Shown: positions 25,849 to 35,378, counted from the stretch's first letter. The stretch: 55,687 nt of DNA from Candidatus Sulfotelmatobacter sp. (GCA_017883385.1 JADGNQ010000024.1:1-55687), one strand, 5' to 3'. Notes: a model not told the origin generated them from the sequence alone. Made by a program: numbers and translations.

Positions 25849-28296
25849 GTGACTAGAACACGTTTCTTCGAAACTATCCGGCAGGACTTGCTCTTTGCAT
25901 TTCGAACGATGCGCAAGAATCCGGCCTTCTCGGTCGCGGTGGTTCTGACGATCGCGCTGGGGATTGGCGCGAACACAGCGATGTTCTCAGTGATCCGTGC
26001 GGTGCTTCTCAAACCACTCGACTACCGAGAGCCGGAGCGAGTGGTGTGGCTGACTGAAGGCGCTACGCCGGTAAGATTCGAGGAACTGAGGGCAGGGAGC
26101 CGATCCTATTCCGCAATCGGAGACTTCGCCGGAGGGTTCGAGAACATGGCGCTTTCCGGTGCCGGCGAACCGGAGGTTTTGAAGTGTGCGCGCGTATCAG
26201 CCAATTTCCTCGCCATTCTGGGCGTACGCCCCTTGCAGGGACGCAGTTTCTTCGCAGACGAAGACAAACCCGGCGCCCCGCCGGTTGCAATGATCAGCGC
26301 AGAACTATGGCGAGGACGGTTCGGGAGAAATCCGGCGATTGTCGGCCAGACAATGACTCTCGGCGGCATGCCGACCCCGATTGTCGGTGTGCTGCCGCCG
26401 GGATTTCAATTCCCACTGGCCGGTACAGAGGTCTGGCTGACCCGACCGCAGGAATGGTCCGTGATTTCTCCGCCAGGAAGGGCTATCAGTCCTACGTTGG
26501 CGGTGTTTGGCCGGCTGAAGCCGGAAGTGGATATGCAGCAGGCAAATGCTGAACTGCAGGTATTGAATCAGCAATATGCTGCCGCCCACTCCGAGATGCT
26601 GGATGCCAAGAAGGAATCTCCCGACGTGGTGCGGTCGTTGAAGGAGGAACTCGTCTCGGATATCCGCCCCAAACTGTGGATGCTGTTCGGCGCGGTTGGG
26701 CTCGTGTTGCTGATCGTGTGCGCCAACATTGCAGGCTTGCTGTTGGCGCGGGCAACCGGCCGTGCGCGGGAATTCGCTGTGCGAGCGGCAATCGGGGCCG
26801 GACGCGCCCGAATCATCGGCCAACTCATGGCCGAGAGCGTCCTACTGGCACTTCTCGGCGGTGTCATCGGTATGGGGCTCGCCGCAGGCGGCGTGAGTGC
26901 GATTCGCACGATGACTTTCGTGGACCTGCCACGCGCCGGAGAAATCCGGATGGATATGATGGTTCTCGGCTTCGGCGCAGCGCTTGCGCTATTTACCGGC
27001 GTCGCCTTCGGGCTGGCGCCTGCTCTGGTCGCGTCCCGACCCGACCTTGCAGTCGTCTTGCGAGGAAGCGGCGAGGGCACGATCTCCGGGCGTACACAGC
27101 CTTTTGCGCGTTTTGGTTCGCGGGGTCTGTTAGTGGTGGGACAGGTGGCGCTGTCGATGATCTTGCTCATCGGTGCGACGCTCCTGATCGAGAGCTTGGG
27201 ACACATCTACCGGGTCGATCCTGGATTTCAACCCTCGGGCCTCCTGACCATGAAGATTGCTTTGTCGCCGACGCGCTATGACAACGACCAGAAGAAGGCG
27301 GCGCTTTACGACCAAGTTGCACAGCGTATAGGGTCGCTACCGGGAGTCCAGGGCGCGGCGTTTACCCTGACGCTGCCCATGGCGGATCAGTGGCTGGGAA
27401 CTACCTTAGCGGTAACCGGCAGACCGCTGGTCAAGCTCAATGAGCGTCCGACCGCTCTCTTCCAGAACATCACTCCGGGATATTTTCGCACGCTGGAAAT
27501 TGGGCCAAAGCGCGGACGCGAATTCACTGCGCACGACAATGCAGGAGCAGTACCGGTTGCCATCATCAATGAGAGCCTGGCCCGCGTATTTTGGCCACAA
27601 TACCCGAACAGTCAGGATCCCATCGGCCAGCACATTCTCATCGCGGATGATAACCAGCCGAAGGAGATCGTCGGCATAGCGACCGACGTGCATCAGACGG
27701 GCAAGGATACCGATCCGATGCCGGAAATATATCTGCCCTGCGCCCAAAAGCCTCCAGCTTCGGCGATGTTGGTGGTGCGGACCAAGGGCGATCCACTCTC
27801 CTTCGCCAATGCGGTTCGAAGCCAGGTGTTGGCCATCGACCCCGACCAGCCAGTTTCCGAGATTTCAACCATGGACGATGTAGTGGAAGCGTCGCAGGGG
27901 CAGCTTCGATTGGTGATGAGGCTGCTCGGGACGTTTGCCGGCGCCGCCACACTCCTCACGATGATTGGACTATACGGGGTCATCTCCTATTCCGTGGTGC
28001 AGCGGACCAAGGAGATCGGAATTCGGCGGGCCTTGGGCGCCCCACGAGGAAACATTCTCTCGCTGGTGGCCAGACAGGTCGTCACCCTGGCGTTGGCGGG
28101 CGTCGTACTCGGCGTCGGCGGCGCGTTCGCCCTGACCCGATTGCTACAGGACTTGTTGTTTCAAGTCAGCGCCACGGACCCGGCTACATTTGTAGGGATT
28201 TCAATTCTCTTCGTGTTCGTCGCCCTGGCCGCAAGCTACATTCCAGCCCGTCGCGCTGCTGGCGTTGACCCTTTGGCTGCGCTCCGCATCGGATAG
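25849..28296 (+). CDS. MacB/FtsX-type orphan ABC permease (ADOP family)
   Basis: An 815-residue permease of the acidobacterial duplicated orphan permease type. It begins with LLFAFRTMRKNPAFSVAVVLTIALGIGANTAMFS, then a MacB-like periplasmic core. Two FtsX domains of the usual four-helix layout follow: one around ARATGRAREFAVRAAIGAGRARI (about 290-410), the other near the C-terminus around VQRTKEIGIRRALGAPRGNI (about 715-810). There is no ATPase gene next door, which is the norm for this family. GTG 25849 is preferred to TTG 25843 because AAAGAGG ends 7 bases upstream. The substrate is unknown. Confidence 0.9.
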   Translation: MTRTRFFETIRQDLLFAFRTMRKNPAFSVAVVLTIALGIGANTAMFSVIRAVLLKPLDYREPERVVWLTEGATPVRFEELRAGSRSYSAIGDFAGGFENMALSGAGEPEVLKCARVSANFLAILGVRPLQGRSFFADEDKPGAPPVAMISAELWRGRFGRNPAIVGQTMTLGGMPTPIVGVLPPGFQFPLAGTEVWLTRPQEWSVISPPGRAISPTLAVFGRLKPEVDMQQANAELQVLNQQYAAAHSEMLDAKKESPDVVRSLKEELVSDIRPKLWMLFGAVGLVLLIVCANIAGLLLARATGRAREFAVRAAIGAGRARIIGQLMAESVLLALLGGVIGMGLAAGGVSAIRTMTFVDLPRAGEIRMDMMVLGFGAALALFTGVAFGLAPALVASRPDLAVVLRGSGEGTISGRTQPFARFGSRGLLVVGQVALSMILLIGATLLIESLGHIYRVDPGFQPSGLLTMKIALSPTRYDNDQKKAALYDQVAQRIGSLPGVQGAAFTLTLPMADQWLGTTLAVTGRPLVKLNERPTALFQNITPGYFRTLEIGPKRGREFTAHDNAGAVPVAIINESLARVFWPQYPNSQDPIGQHILIADDNQPKEIVGIATDVHQTGKDTDPMPEIYLPCAQKPPASAMLVVRTKGDPLSFANAVRSQVLAIDPDQPVSEISTMDDVVEASQGQLRLVMRLLGTFAGAATLLTMIGLYGVISYSVVQRTKEIGIRRALGAPRGNILSLVARQVVTLALAGVVLGVGGAFALTRLLQDLLFQVSATDPATFVGISILFVFVALAASYIPARRAAGVDPLAALRIG

Positions 28297-28317
28297 AGCG
28301 TAACGCTCAGGCACACC

Positions 28318-30183
28318 TCAGGAGGAAGTCGCTGGCGCGTTGGTTCCCAGCGCTTCCAGCACGTCCACGGCTGAGCTGTAGCGTCCTTGCGGCGCGCTGA
28401 TCTGCGCTCCCTGCACGATCTGGCGTGCGGCAATCAGCATCTCTCGCGCAATGGCGACGCCCTCCGCCCGCGCCAACTCCGGAGTCTGGGCCCGTGCCAT
28501 GCGCTCGAGAATCGAGTCCGGCACAGAAACTCGCAACTCGTTCTTCATGAATTCTGCGTTGCGCACGCTGACTAGCGGCCAAATCCCCGCCACCACCGGG
28601 ATCCGGCAATGCTCAATGCGCCGGAGAAAATTCTCCAGCAGACTCAGGTCGAACACCGGCTGGGTGACGGCATACTCCGCCCCCGCTTCCACTTTGTATT
28701 CGAAACGCCGAACCTCTTCGTCCAAGTCAGTGAGCCCCGGATTCGCTCCAACTCCAATCACAAAGCCGGTCCCGGCGCCGATCGGGTTTGCCCCGAGATC
28801 GAGCCCGCAGTTTAGACTATGCACAATGTTCACCAATCCAATCGCGTCCACGTCAAACACCGCGGTCGCATCTGGATAGTTGCCCATCTTCGGAGGATCG
28901 CCGGTGATGCAAATCAAGTTCCGGATGCCGACTGCGGCCGCTCCCAGCAGATCGCTCTGAATGCACAGCACGTTGCGATCGCGGCAGGTGTAGTGCAGGA
29001 TCGCGTCAATTCCCACGTCACGCTGTATCAGCAGCGACAGAGCCTGGTTGCTCATGCGCGCCGACGCGCGCGGGCTGTCCGGAATATTGACCGCATCCAC
29101 TCCCACCGACTTCAAGAAGCGCGCGCCCTCGACCTCCTTGCCAATGTCGATGCCTTTCGGCGGCACAATCTCGACCATGGTCACGAACTCGCCCCGAGCC
29201 AGCTTGCCGCCCAACAGCGAACGGCTTTCGAGGGGCACCGCAGGAATGGCCAACGGAGCGGACTGGCCGCTGGCCACTTGAACCGAAGCAGCTTTGCCTC
29301 TAGCTTCCCCCGCGCGCAGCGCCGACTTCATCACCCTGATATGTTCCGGCGTCGTTCCACAGCAGCCACCCACCAGCCGTACTCCGGCCGCCACGAACTT
29401 TCGCGCGTAGCTGGCCATGTACTCGGGCGAGCACAGGTAGATATTTCTGCCTTCGACGGAGCGGGGAATGCCGGCGTTGGGCTGAGCCGCAATCGGCAGG
29501 GAAGTCGCCGCGCGCACGCGCTCCATCGCGTCCAGCATGGCAACGGGACCCACACTGCAATTGCAGCCAATCACATCCGCTCCCCATTCTTCAAGTTTGG
29601 CCACAAACGTCGCCGGATCGGAGCCGTCCAGGCAGTTGCCGTCTTCGTCGATGGTGACCTGCGCCACGATCGGAAGCCTGCCGCCCACATCCTTGGCCGC
29701 CAGCATTGCCTGGTGAATTTCCTCGAGATATCCGAAGGTTTCCAGAATCAGCAAATCGGCTCCACTTTCCGCCAACACCTGAATCTGCTGGCGAAACGCG
29801 TCGCGCGCTTCCTGGAACGAAGTCTTTCCCAGCGGCTCGATTCTGGTTCCCAGCGGGCCAACCGATCCCGCCACCCATACATCGAAGCTTTTGGCGGCCT
29901 CACGCGCCAGGCGTACGCCTGCCCGATTGATGTCGTCTACTTTGTCGGCCAAGCTGTGCCGGGCCAACCGGAAAGAGTTGCCACCGAAAGTATTGGTTTC
30001 AATAATCTCAGCCCCGGCCTGGAGGTATTCGTGGTGAATCCCGCGAATCAGGTCCGGCTGGGAAAGGTTCAGTTCGTCGTAGGATCGGTTAATGAATATG
30101 CCCTTGGCATACAGCAACGTCCCCATGGCACCGTCACACAGCACCGGGGACTGCTTGATCCGGGCAAGAAAGTCAGAAGCCAT
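28318..30183 (-). CDS. Bifunctional homocysteine S-methyltransferase / methylenetetrahydrofolate reductase
   Basis: A 621-residue fusion. Residues 1-295 are a homocysteine-binding methyltransferase domain with the three zinc cysteines: Cys209 in GCNCSVGP, and Cys274 and Cys275 in GGCCGTTPEHI. Residues about 325-605 are a MetF-like FAD domain (MVEIVPPKGIDIGKEVEGA, ITGDPPKMGNYPDA, YAVTQPVFD). The layout matches YitJ-type proteins, which combine methylene-THF reduction with methyl transfer to homocysteine. No B12-binding domain is present. It diverges from the lipoprotein gene. Confidence 0.93.
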   Translation of the reverse strand: MASDFLARIKQSPVLCDGAMGTLLYAKGIFINRSYDELNLSQPDLIRGIHHEYLQAGAEIIETNTFGGNSFRLARHSLADKVDDINRAGVRLAREAAKSFDVWVAGSVGPLGTRIEPLGKTSFQEARDAFRQQIQVLAESGADLLILETFGYLEEIHQAMLAAKDVGGRLPIVAQVTIDEDGNCLDGSDPATFVAKLEEWGADVIGCNCSVGPVAMLDAMERVRAATSLPIAAQPNAGIPRSVEGRNIYLCSPEYMASYARKFVAAGVRLVGGCCGTTPEHIRVMKSALRAGEARGKAASVQVASGQSAPLAIPAVPLESRSLLGGKLARGEFVTMVEIVPPKGIDIGKEVEGARFLKSVGVDAVNIPDSPRASARMSNQALSLLIQRDVGIDAILHYTCRDRNVLCIQSDLLGAAAVGIRNLICITGDPPKMGNYPDATAVFDVDAIGLVNIVHSLNCGLDLGANPIGAGTGFVIGVGANPGLTDLDEEVRRFEYKVEAGAEYAVTQPVFDLSLLENFLRRIEHCRIPVVAGIWPLVSVRNAEFMKNELRVSVPDSILERMARAQTPELARAEGVAIAREMLIAARQIVQGAQISAPQGRYSSAVDVLEALGTNAPATSS

Positions 30184-30310
30184 ATATTTCCTGAGAATAC
30201 AGGATGAACCGCGAATCGTGCATCTCCGCGAAGTTGAGGAGGATACACTTGGAACGGTTGTGGCATTGAGTTCAATCCGGCAAGCGCCGGATCAAGGGTG
30301 GTTCGGGGTC

Positions 30311-30319
30311 TGTTATAAT
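30311..30319 (+). promoter_or_regulatory. Extended -10 promoter for the lipoprotein gene
   Basis: TGTTATAAT (TATAAT at 30314-30319) is a perfect extended -10. The -35 is weak. It lies about 52 bases upstream of the chosen TTG start at 30372. Confidence 0.55.
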
Positions 30320-30371
30320 CCACCATTTCGCATTTAAATCTCCCTTTTTCATGTCGTTAGGAGCCTTTCGT

Positions 30372-31709
30372 TTGAAGAGACGCATCTTCGTTGCTGTCGC
30401 CGGGCTGTGCGCCCTACTGAGTCTGATTTCCTGTGGCGGATACGGGACCAAGGGATACCTTCCACCCAGCCGCCTGTTGACTCGCGTCCTGGCTTCGCAG
30501 GGCGTCACCTCTACCTTTTCTTTCGGCAGTCTCAGGATCATCAACGGTCAAAACGACACGCTGCCCGCGGCTGCTCCGCTGGGTGCCGGAAGTTCCCCGA
30601 GCCTGATGGTTATTTCGCCGACCCGCAACGTTCTGGCGGCCTTCGATCCGAGCAGCGATGGTGTCTTCGCCGTGAACACCGTTACCGAGCAGAGTCTGGG
30701 AAGCGTACGTCTTCCAGGGCTGACCTCGAGCATCGTGCTTCCGACGGCCAGCCCAATCGGTTATGCTGCCGTGCCGACGGCTACCGTTAACGGCTTCGCT
30801 TTCTTGGGAGCGGTAGAGGTGCTGAATCTCTCCGCCGGAGCGATCACGACCACCATCGGCGTCACCAATGCGCAAACCGTGATCGCGAATGCGACTGGCA
30901 CTCAGCTCCTCGTTTTCAGCAACGACTCGGATTCTATAACCGTGCTCACCCCCGGCAACGCGGTGCCACCGGTCGACACCAGCTGTTTCAGCAACCCGCC
31001 GAACGCGGTGTGCTCCATTGTCCCCGGCTTCGACCGTCCCGTGACTGCCATCATCAACGGGACCACGGCGTACATCTTGAACTGCGGCGCGGAGTGTGGC
31101 GGCATTCAAGCCAGCGTGCAGACTCTCGACCTAACCACGCTCGCGGCGGGAACGCCCATCCCCGTAAACGGCGCCACAGTCGGCCTTCTAAGCGGATCGA
31201 AGCTCTACGTCGCGGGAAAGGGCACGGGTAACGGACCTCTCTGCTCTTCCATTCCGAGCGCCGGAACGACCGCCGCGACCTTCTGCGGAACCCTCGATAT
31301 CGTCGACCTCGGCACGATGACCGACCCGTACTTCAACAATCCGAGCACTGAGATCGCCATCCCCGATGGCTACCACCACCGTATCGACATGAGCGTCAAC
31401 GGCCAGCTCTTCATTGGATCCCGCACCTGCACGAACGTCGGCGATGTCAACAATCCGAGCGGGGAAGTCCGCGGCTGTCTCGCGATCTACGACACCACCA
31501 CCGGCGCGGTGGTCATTCCTCCCGACAACGGCGACGTGACCGGCCTGCAGAGCTTCACCCAGCGCAACGTCGAATACGTGGCGGAGGGCGGCGTCCTGCG
31601 CGTCTACGACACCACCAAAAATATCCTGCTGATCAACAAATTCGTCCCTAAGGGGACGATCAACGTCGTCGGCTACGTCGGCGACGTGAAGGCCATCGAC
31701 TTCTTCTAG
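30372..31709 (+). CDS. Lipoprotein, probable beta-propeller
   Basis: About 445 residues. The start is TTG 30372, set by TTAGGAG with 7-base spacing; it gives a clean signal peptide KRRIFVAVAGLCALLSL and a lipobox ISCGG, whereas ATG 30351 would add seven residues and lack a site. The mature protein has repeated strands with VEVLNLSAG and VQTLDLTTLAAG-like blades (YncE/beta-propeller-like), suggesting a surface or periplasmic propeller. Six or more Cys residues in the second half could form disulfides. No catalytic motif seen. Function unknown. Confidence 0.78.
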   Translation: MKRRIFVAVAGLCALLSLISCGGYGTKGYLPPSRLLTRVLASQGVTSTFSFGSLRIINGQNDTLPAAAPLGAGSSPSLMVISPTRNVLAAFDPSSDGVFAVNTVTEQSLGSVRLPGLTSSIVLPTASPIGYAAVPTATVNGFAFLGAVEVLNLSAGAITTTIGVTNAQTVIANATGTQLLVFSNDSDSITVLTPGNAVPPVDTSCFSNPPNAVCSIVPGFDRPVTAIINGTTAYILNCGAECGGIQASVQTLDLTTLAAGTPIPVNGATVGLLSGSKLYVAGKGTGNGPLCSSIPSAGTTAATFCGTLDIVDLGTMTDPYFNNPSTEIAIPDGYHHRIDMSVNGQLFIGSRTCTNVGDVNNPSGEVRGCLAIYDTTTGAVVIPPDNGDVTGLQSFTQRNVEYVAEGGVLRVYDTTKNILLINKFVPKGTINVVGYVGDVKAIDFF

Positions 31710-31745
31710 CGTGGCGCCCCGCAAGTTCGCGACGCAAAAACGACG

Positions 31746-31825
31746 CTGTCATCCTGAGCGAAGCGAAGGACCTACGTAGTTGCCCGCGCGAGTCCATAGG
31801 TCTTTCGCTTCGCTCAAGGTGACAG
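31746..31825. repeat. Imperfect inverted-repeat element (80 bp)
   Basis: The left arm CTGTCATCCTGAGCGAAGCG pairs with a right arm whose reverse complement begins CTGTCACCTTGAGCGAAGCG; homology continues through GAAGGACCTA/GAAAGACCTA. The arms are about 30 bp around a 15-20-base centre. The same TCATCCTGAGCGAAGCGAAGGA string is familiar to me from other bacterial genomes as a dispersed repeat. It lies between the lipoprotein and penicillin acylase genes, which converge. Confidence 0.65.
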
Positions 31826-31937
31826 TTCAGACTAATGTTGCGAATTTGCGGGTTTGCTGGGGCCATTTACTTGTTCGGGAATTAGTCGGAGCAGTTGCAG
31901 ACACATCGTAACTTTGCGCGGCTAGTAACCTGAGCTT

Positions 31938-34397
31938 CTACTTCCCCGGCTCCAGTACCAACCGGTGCGCCTTCGCCGCCTCCACCGCCTTCGCGCTAAA
32001 CGGCAGCGCAAACGTCGTCCCTTCGTACCACGCCTTCCATTGATCCATGTAGTAAGGGCTCAGGAAATTCCCGCCCTGTCCAGTGACGATATTCAGCGTC
32101 GACTGGTCCAAGTCCGCCAGATTCGCGGTGAATCGCTCCGACGGTCCATGATGCCGGGTCACCGCCTTCACCGTGTATCCGCTGCCGGACTGCTCCTGCA
32201 CGCCCGGCGCCGACCAGAGTTTGATCAGCGGAATCTTTCCCAGGACGGGGTGCTCGATGTCCACCGCGTTGAACGCACCCCAACGCCACGACGCCAGATC
32301 TTGCGGAACCGCCGGACTATTTACCGCGGCATCTACGGCCGCAGCCAGCAGTTCGTCGTAGTTCGGATATTTCTCCGGCAGCCAGCGCTTGGGGCGGTGC
32401 AGCAGAATGTTCTCCAGCCACACCGACCGCATCTCCCACGAGTAAGTCTTCCAGCTTAGGCCTTCGTCTTCTTTCGCAGCATCGGCGGGCGCGCTTCCTA
32501 GCTTCGGTTCGAGCAGCAACCGCCTCAACTCACGAATCGAATTCTCGGCAATGGTCGGAGCCGCCGACGAAGCCACCATTCGCCCATCCCAACCCCGCAT
32601 CAGTTCCGCCGCCTGTTTCGCCCGCGCCGAAGGCTTAGAGGCATGATCGACGGCATACACAAAGCGCTCGGCGGCGAACAGGTCGGCTTCCGAGTGAACG
32701 TCAGTCTCGAGCGCGAGCATGTCGGCCGCAGAAAATTGCCGCCCCGACTCCAGCACGTGATAAATGCGCGCCGTGCGCCACGGCGCTTCCCACTCCATGC
32801 TGATCGAATTGGGATATCCATCCGGCGTGATCCTGCCGTTCGCCGTTCCGATAATTCCCGACGGCGGGTTGTAGACGCTGGGCAGCTTTTCAAACGGGAT
32901 GTAGGAAGTCCACTCATGCGCGTTGTCGGCGCCGCTGACCGGCAGGCTGCCGTCGCCTGCAGCGCGGATCGGAACCTTGCCCGTGGTCTGATATCCGATG
33001 TTCCCGTCCACGTCGGCATAGACCACGTTTTGCCCCGGCATGTCCAACTGCGAAAAGGCGTGCCGGAATTCTTCCCAGTTCTGTGCCGTATTCACGTCAA
33101 AAAACGGCATGCGGAATCCGTCGTAGAGCGTCCAACGCAGCGCCAGCGGCCTGGTTTCACCGGGAACTAATTCGGTGATAAGGGGCCCGTGCCGCGTGAT
33201 CTTCACATCGACCGTGACATCCGGCTTGCCCTTGACGTGAATCACCTCCACGCGATGTTCCGGCTGCACCCATCCACTCGGAGTCTGATACGCACCCTGC
33301 GGGTTGAAGTTCTCTATGTAAACGTCAGTTACAGTGGGTCCGACGTTGGTGAATCCCCATCCGATTCGCTCATTGTGGCCCACGACGACGTAGGGCATCC
33401 CCGGCAGCGTCACGCCCGCCACATCCAGACTGCCGGAGTGCAGGTGAGCCTCGTACCACAGGTTCGGCATCTGGTGGCCAAGGTGCATGTCATTCGAGAG
33501 CAGCGGCTTGCCCGTGACCGTGTGCGCCCCGGAAACTACCCAGTCGTTCGATCCGTTGACCGGCAAGCCTTCTGGAGCGGACGAAGGAAACTTCTGCGTC
33601 ACCGAGTTGTCGGGAGAATCGTCGTCGCTGTCATCCTGATCATCGGAATCGCCGGCGGTCGCTTGCGGTTCGTTCAGATCCTCGCGCATCACCGTCGGCG
33701 GACGATCGTGCCACGAACGGTTCACATACAGGTCTGCGGTCAACTCCGGACCCAGCTTGGCCAGAATCTTCTCGCGGTCGAGCGCGTCGTAGAAATAGTG
33801 ATAGTTGAGGTCCTTTACCATAGAGTTAGCGATGACCACCGAGTCCTCCGCCAGCCACGGCTTCGGCCCGTAGTGCAGGATCCGAAACTCAATGGGTAAG
33901 CGATTGCGGTGCGTACCGATGAAGGCGTTCACCCCGCGCGCATAGGCCTCAAAGAACTCGCGATCGCGCGGGCTGGCCATTTCTATCGACTTCTTCGCCG
34001 CGGCACGCAGGCCTAGAATTCGCTGTTCGCGGTCCAGTTTCAACGTGTCCCCGCCCAGGATCTCCGACAGTTCTCCGCTGCCGAAGCGACGCATCACGTC
34101 CATCTGCCACAGTCGGTCCTGCGCCGTGACGTAACCCTGCGCAAAGAAAAGATCGTCCAGACTAGTGGTTTCGATTGTGGGCACACCCTGGCCGTCCCTC
34201 GTCACCGTGACCGAAGCAGAGAGCCCGTTGATCTGCAATCGTCCGTCGAGCTGGGGTAGGGCAGAGTGAGCCACGAACCAGAGATAGAAGACGGTTCCCG
34301 CCAGAAGCAGCACGACGGCGAGCAACAGCCAGAGCAGAATGCGGACAACCGGAGAACGACGTGATGCGGGCGTGCTGATCTCTGCAAATGTACTCAT
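31938..34397 (-). CDS. Penicillin acylase family Ntn-hydrolase
   Basis: An 819-residue acylase of the penicillin-G acylase/AHL-acylase family. A single membrane helix (about 20-41) anchors it outside the cytoplasm. The alpha-chain region (about 50-245) has the usual GYVTAQDRLWQMD motif. The beta-chain nucleophile is Ser283 in NGSNDWVVSG, where autocleavage frees it as N-terminus. Just before it lies an acidic spacer (residues about 249-264, DSDDQDDSDDDSPDN). LSNDMHLGHQMP follows as normal. The substrate could be an N-acyl amide, including quorum signals; sequence alone does not settle it. Confidence 0.92.
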   Translation of the reverse strand: MSTFAEISTPASRRSPVVRILLWLLLAVVLLLAGTVFYLWFVAHSALPQLDGRLQINGLSASVTVTRDGQGVPTIETTSLDDLFFAQGYVTAQDRLWQMDVMRRFGSGELSEILGGDTLKLDREQRILGLRAAAKKSIEMASPRDREFFEAYARGVNAFIGTHRNRLPIEFRILHYGPKPWLAEDSVVIANSMVKDLNYHYFYDALDREKILAKLGPELTADLYVNRSWHDRPPTVMREDLNEPQATAGDSDDQDDSDDDSPDNSVTQKFPSSAPEGLPVNGSNDWVVSGAHTVTGKPLLSNDMHLGHQMPNLWYEAHLHSGSLDVAGVTLPGMPYVVVGHNERIGWGFTNVGPTVTDVYIENFNPQGAYQTPSGWVQPEHRVEVIHVKGKPDVTVDVKITRHGPLITELVPGETRPLALRWTLYDGFRMPFFDVNTAQNWEEFRHAFSQLDMPGQNVVYADVDGNIGYQTTGKVPIRAAGDGSLPVSGADNAHEWTSYIPFEKLPSVYNPPSGIIGTANGRITPDGYPNSISMEWEAPWRTARIYHVLESGRQFSAADMLALETDVHSEADLFAAERFVYAVDHASKPSARAKQAAELMRGWDGRMVASSAAPTIAENSIRELRRLLLEPKLGSAPADAAKEDEGLSWKTYSWEMRSVWLENILLHRPKRWLPEKYPNYDELLAAAVDAAVNSPAVPQDLASWRWGAFNAVDIEHPVLGKIPLIKLWSAPGVQEQSGSGYTVKAVTRHHGPSERFTANLADLDQSTLNIVTGQGGNFLSPYYMDQWKAWYEGTTFALPFSAKAVEAAKAHRLVLEPGK

Positions 34398-34443
34398 GGG
34401 GAATCTCTAATTGTAGTCCACGGATTGTATTTCAGACGGAGCC

Positions 34444-34524
34444 GTGCTGCAGTTTGAGAATAGATTCGTAGCAGGTCATCTCTTCAGAGTCTGCGGAAAA
34501 AGTCCGGAATCGTGCACGACCGGG
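34444..34524 (+). repeat. Degenerate unit related to the 120-bp repeat family
   Basis: Starts GTGCTGCAGTTTGAGAATAG followed by ATTCGTAGCAGG and TCTTCAGAGTCTGCGG. The same string GTGNTGCAGTTTGANANTAG with a TCGTA-CAGG block recurs at 40731, also directly upstream of a better-preserved copy. The two regions therefore share a two-part layout. Confidence 0.5.
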
Positions 34525-34540
34525 AAGGTCACGAGTTTTA

Positions 34541-34664
34541 GAGGCTGCGGAAAAACGCACGATTCGTATCAGGCTATGCCTTCCTTCAGGCGTAGCGTAA
34601 ATGCTGTCGAATCAATCACGCCTTCAGGCGCTGCCCACGCGGAATGCGGCTTCTTCCGCAGCCT
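34541..34664 (+). repeat. Dispersed palindromic repeat, copy A
   Basis: GAGGCTGCGGAAAAACGCAC at the left end mirrors GCGGCTTCTTCCGCAGCCT at the right end as terminal inverted repeats. Inside are ATTCGTATCAGGCTATGCC, GTAAATGCTG and the hairpin ACGCCTTCAGGCGCT. Copies B (40838) and C (55573) share these. Copy A has a small insertion in the CTATGCC hairpin (CCTTCCTTCAGGCG). It has the size and form of a MITE or REP/BIME-like unit without coding capacity. Confidence 0.8.
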
Positions 34665-34804
34665 GTGTTACTCGTGCCGTAAGTTGCGCAAAATCACTCT
34701 GGCTTCAGCCACTGAGGGTCGTTGGCCACCAGCACTGGGAGTCTTCCGCACCCTCTTCAGGCGCGCCGCACCCGCCCCAGGCTTGCGCCGGCCCACGGCC
34801 CTGC

Positions 34805-34825
34805 TGAAAATGAATTTCATTTTCA
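34805..34825. promoter_or_regulatory. Fur box upstream of the Fur-family gene
   Basis: Arms TGAAAATGA and TCATTTTCA form a perfect 9-3-9 inverted repeat around ATT. This is the geometry of the classic Fur box (arms TGATAATGA/TCATTATCA), differing by one base in each arm and in the centre. It lies 52 bases before the ATG at 34878, so autoregulation of the Fur-family gene is likely. Confidence 0.75.
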
Positions 34826-34877
34826 AGATGCCCGGATGGTATCCTGACCTCGTTCCACCTTGACTCCTCCACCCGCC

Positions 34878-35378
34878 ATGCTCCAGAAGCGCATCGATGA
34901 TCAGCCCACCATCTCCCGCCAGATGGTCCGCGAAGCCCAAGACATTCTTCACCGGCACTTGAAGAAGGTCGGACTGAAGCAGACCGGCCAGCGCGACGCC
35001 ATCCTGCGCGCTTTCCTCGAGACCCGCGACCATCTTTCCACCGACGAATTGCACCGCCTGGTGCAGAAGAAAGATGCTCGCATCGGTTACACCACGGTCT
35101 ACCGCACGCTGAAGCTTCTGTCCGAATGCGGCCTGGCCAGCGAGGTCGCCTTCCACGACGGCATTGCCCGCTACGAACATCAGTACAACCGGCGCAGTCA
35201 TCACCACATGGTGTGCACCGCTTGCGGCAGTTCGGTCGAATTCTTTTCCCAGGAAGTGGGCGAACTAGAACAGGAAATCGGCCGCAAGTATCACTACCTC
35301 ACCACTCGCCACACCTTCCAAATCTATGGCGTGTGCGAAGACTGCCGTAAAAAGAACCATCATTCCAACCCAGTCTGA
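34878..35378 (+). CDS. Fur-family metal-responsive regulator
   Basis: A 166-residue winged-helix repressor of the Fur family. Residues about 25-100 show QTGQRDAILRAFLETRDHLSTDELH and RIGYTTVYRTLKLLSECGLA, the Fur DNA-binding domain. The dimerisation part has EHQYNRRSHHHMVCTACG and a late VCEDCRKK pair, giving the two CxxC structural zinc sites. Sequence does not separate Fur, Zur or PerR with certainty; the upstream Fur-like box favours an iron or general Fur role. ATG 34878 is chosen; a TTG 18 bases earlier would add only Pro-rich residues. Confidence 0.9.
   Translation: MLQKRIDDQPTISRQMVREAQDILHRHLKKVGLKQTGQRDAILRAFLETRDHLSTDELHRLVQKKDARIGYTTVYRTLKLLSECGLASEVAFHDGIARYEHQYNRRSHHHMVCTACGSSVEFFSQEVGELEQEIGRKYHYLTTRHTFQIYGVCEDCRKKNHHSNPV

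Noticed and set aside
25849-28296. Permease as part of a phage-defence or toxin export island
   Set aside because: No ATPase, toxin or defence gene is adjacent, and this orphan-permease family is abundant as single genes in Acidobacteriota.
28819-30207. 462-codon open frame on the plus strand
   Set aside because: It lies antisense to the well-supported methyltransferase/MTHFR fusion and is His/Arg/Gln-rich without a family match: a GC-rich shadow frame.
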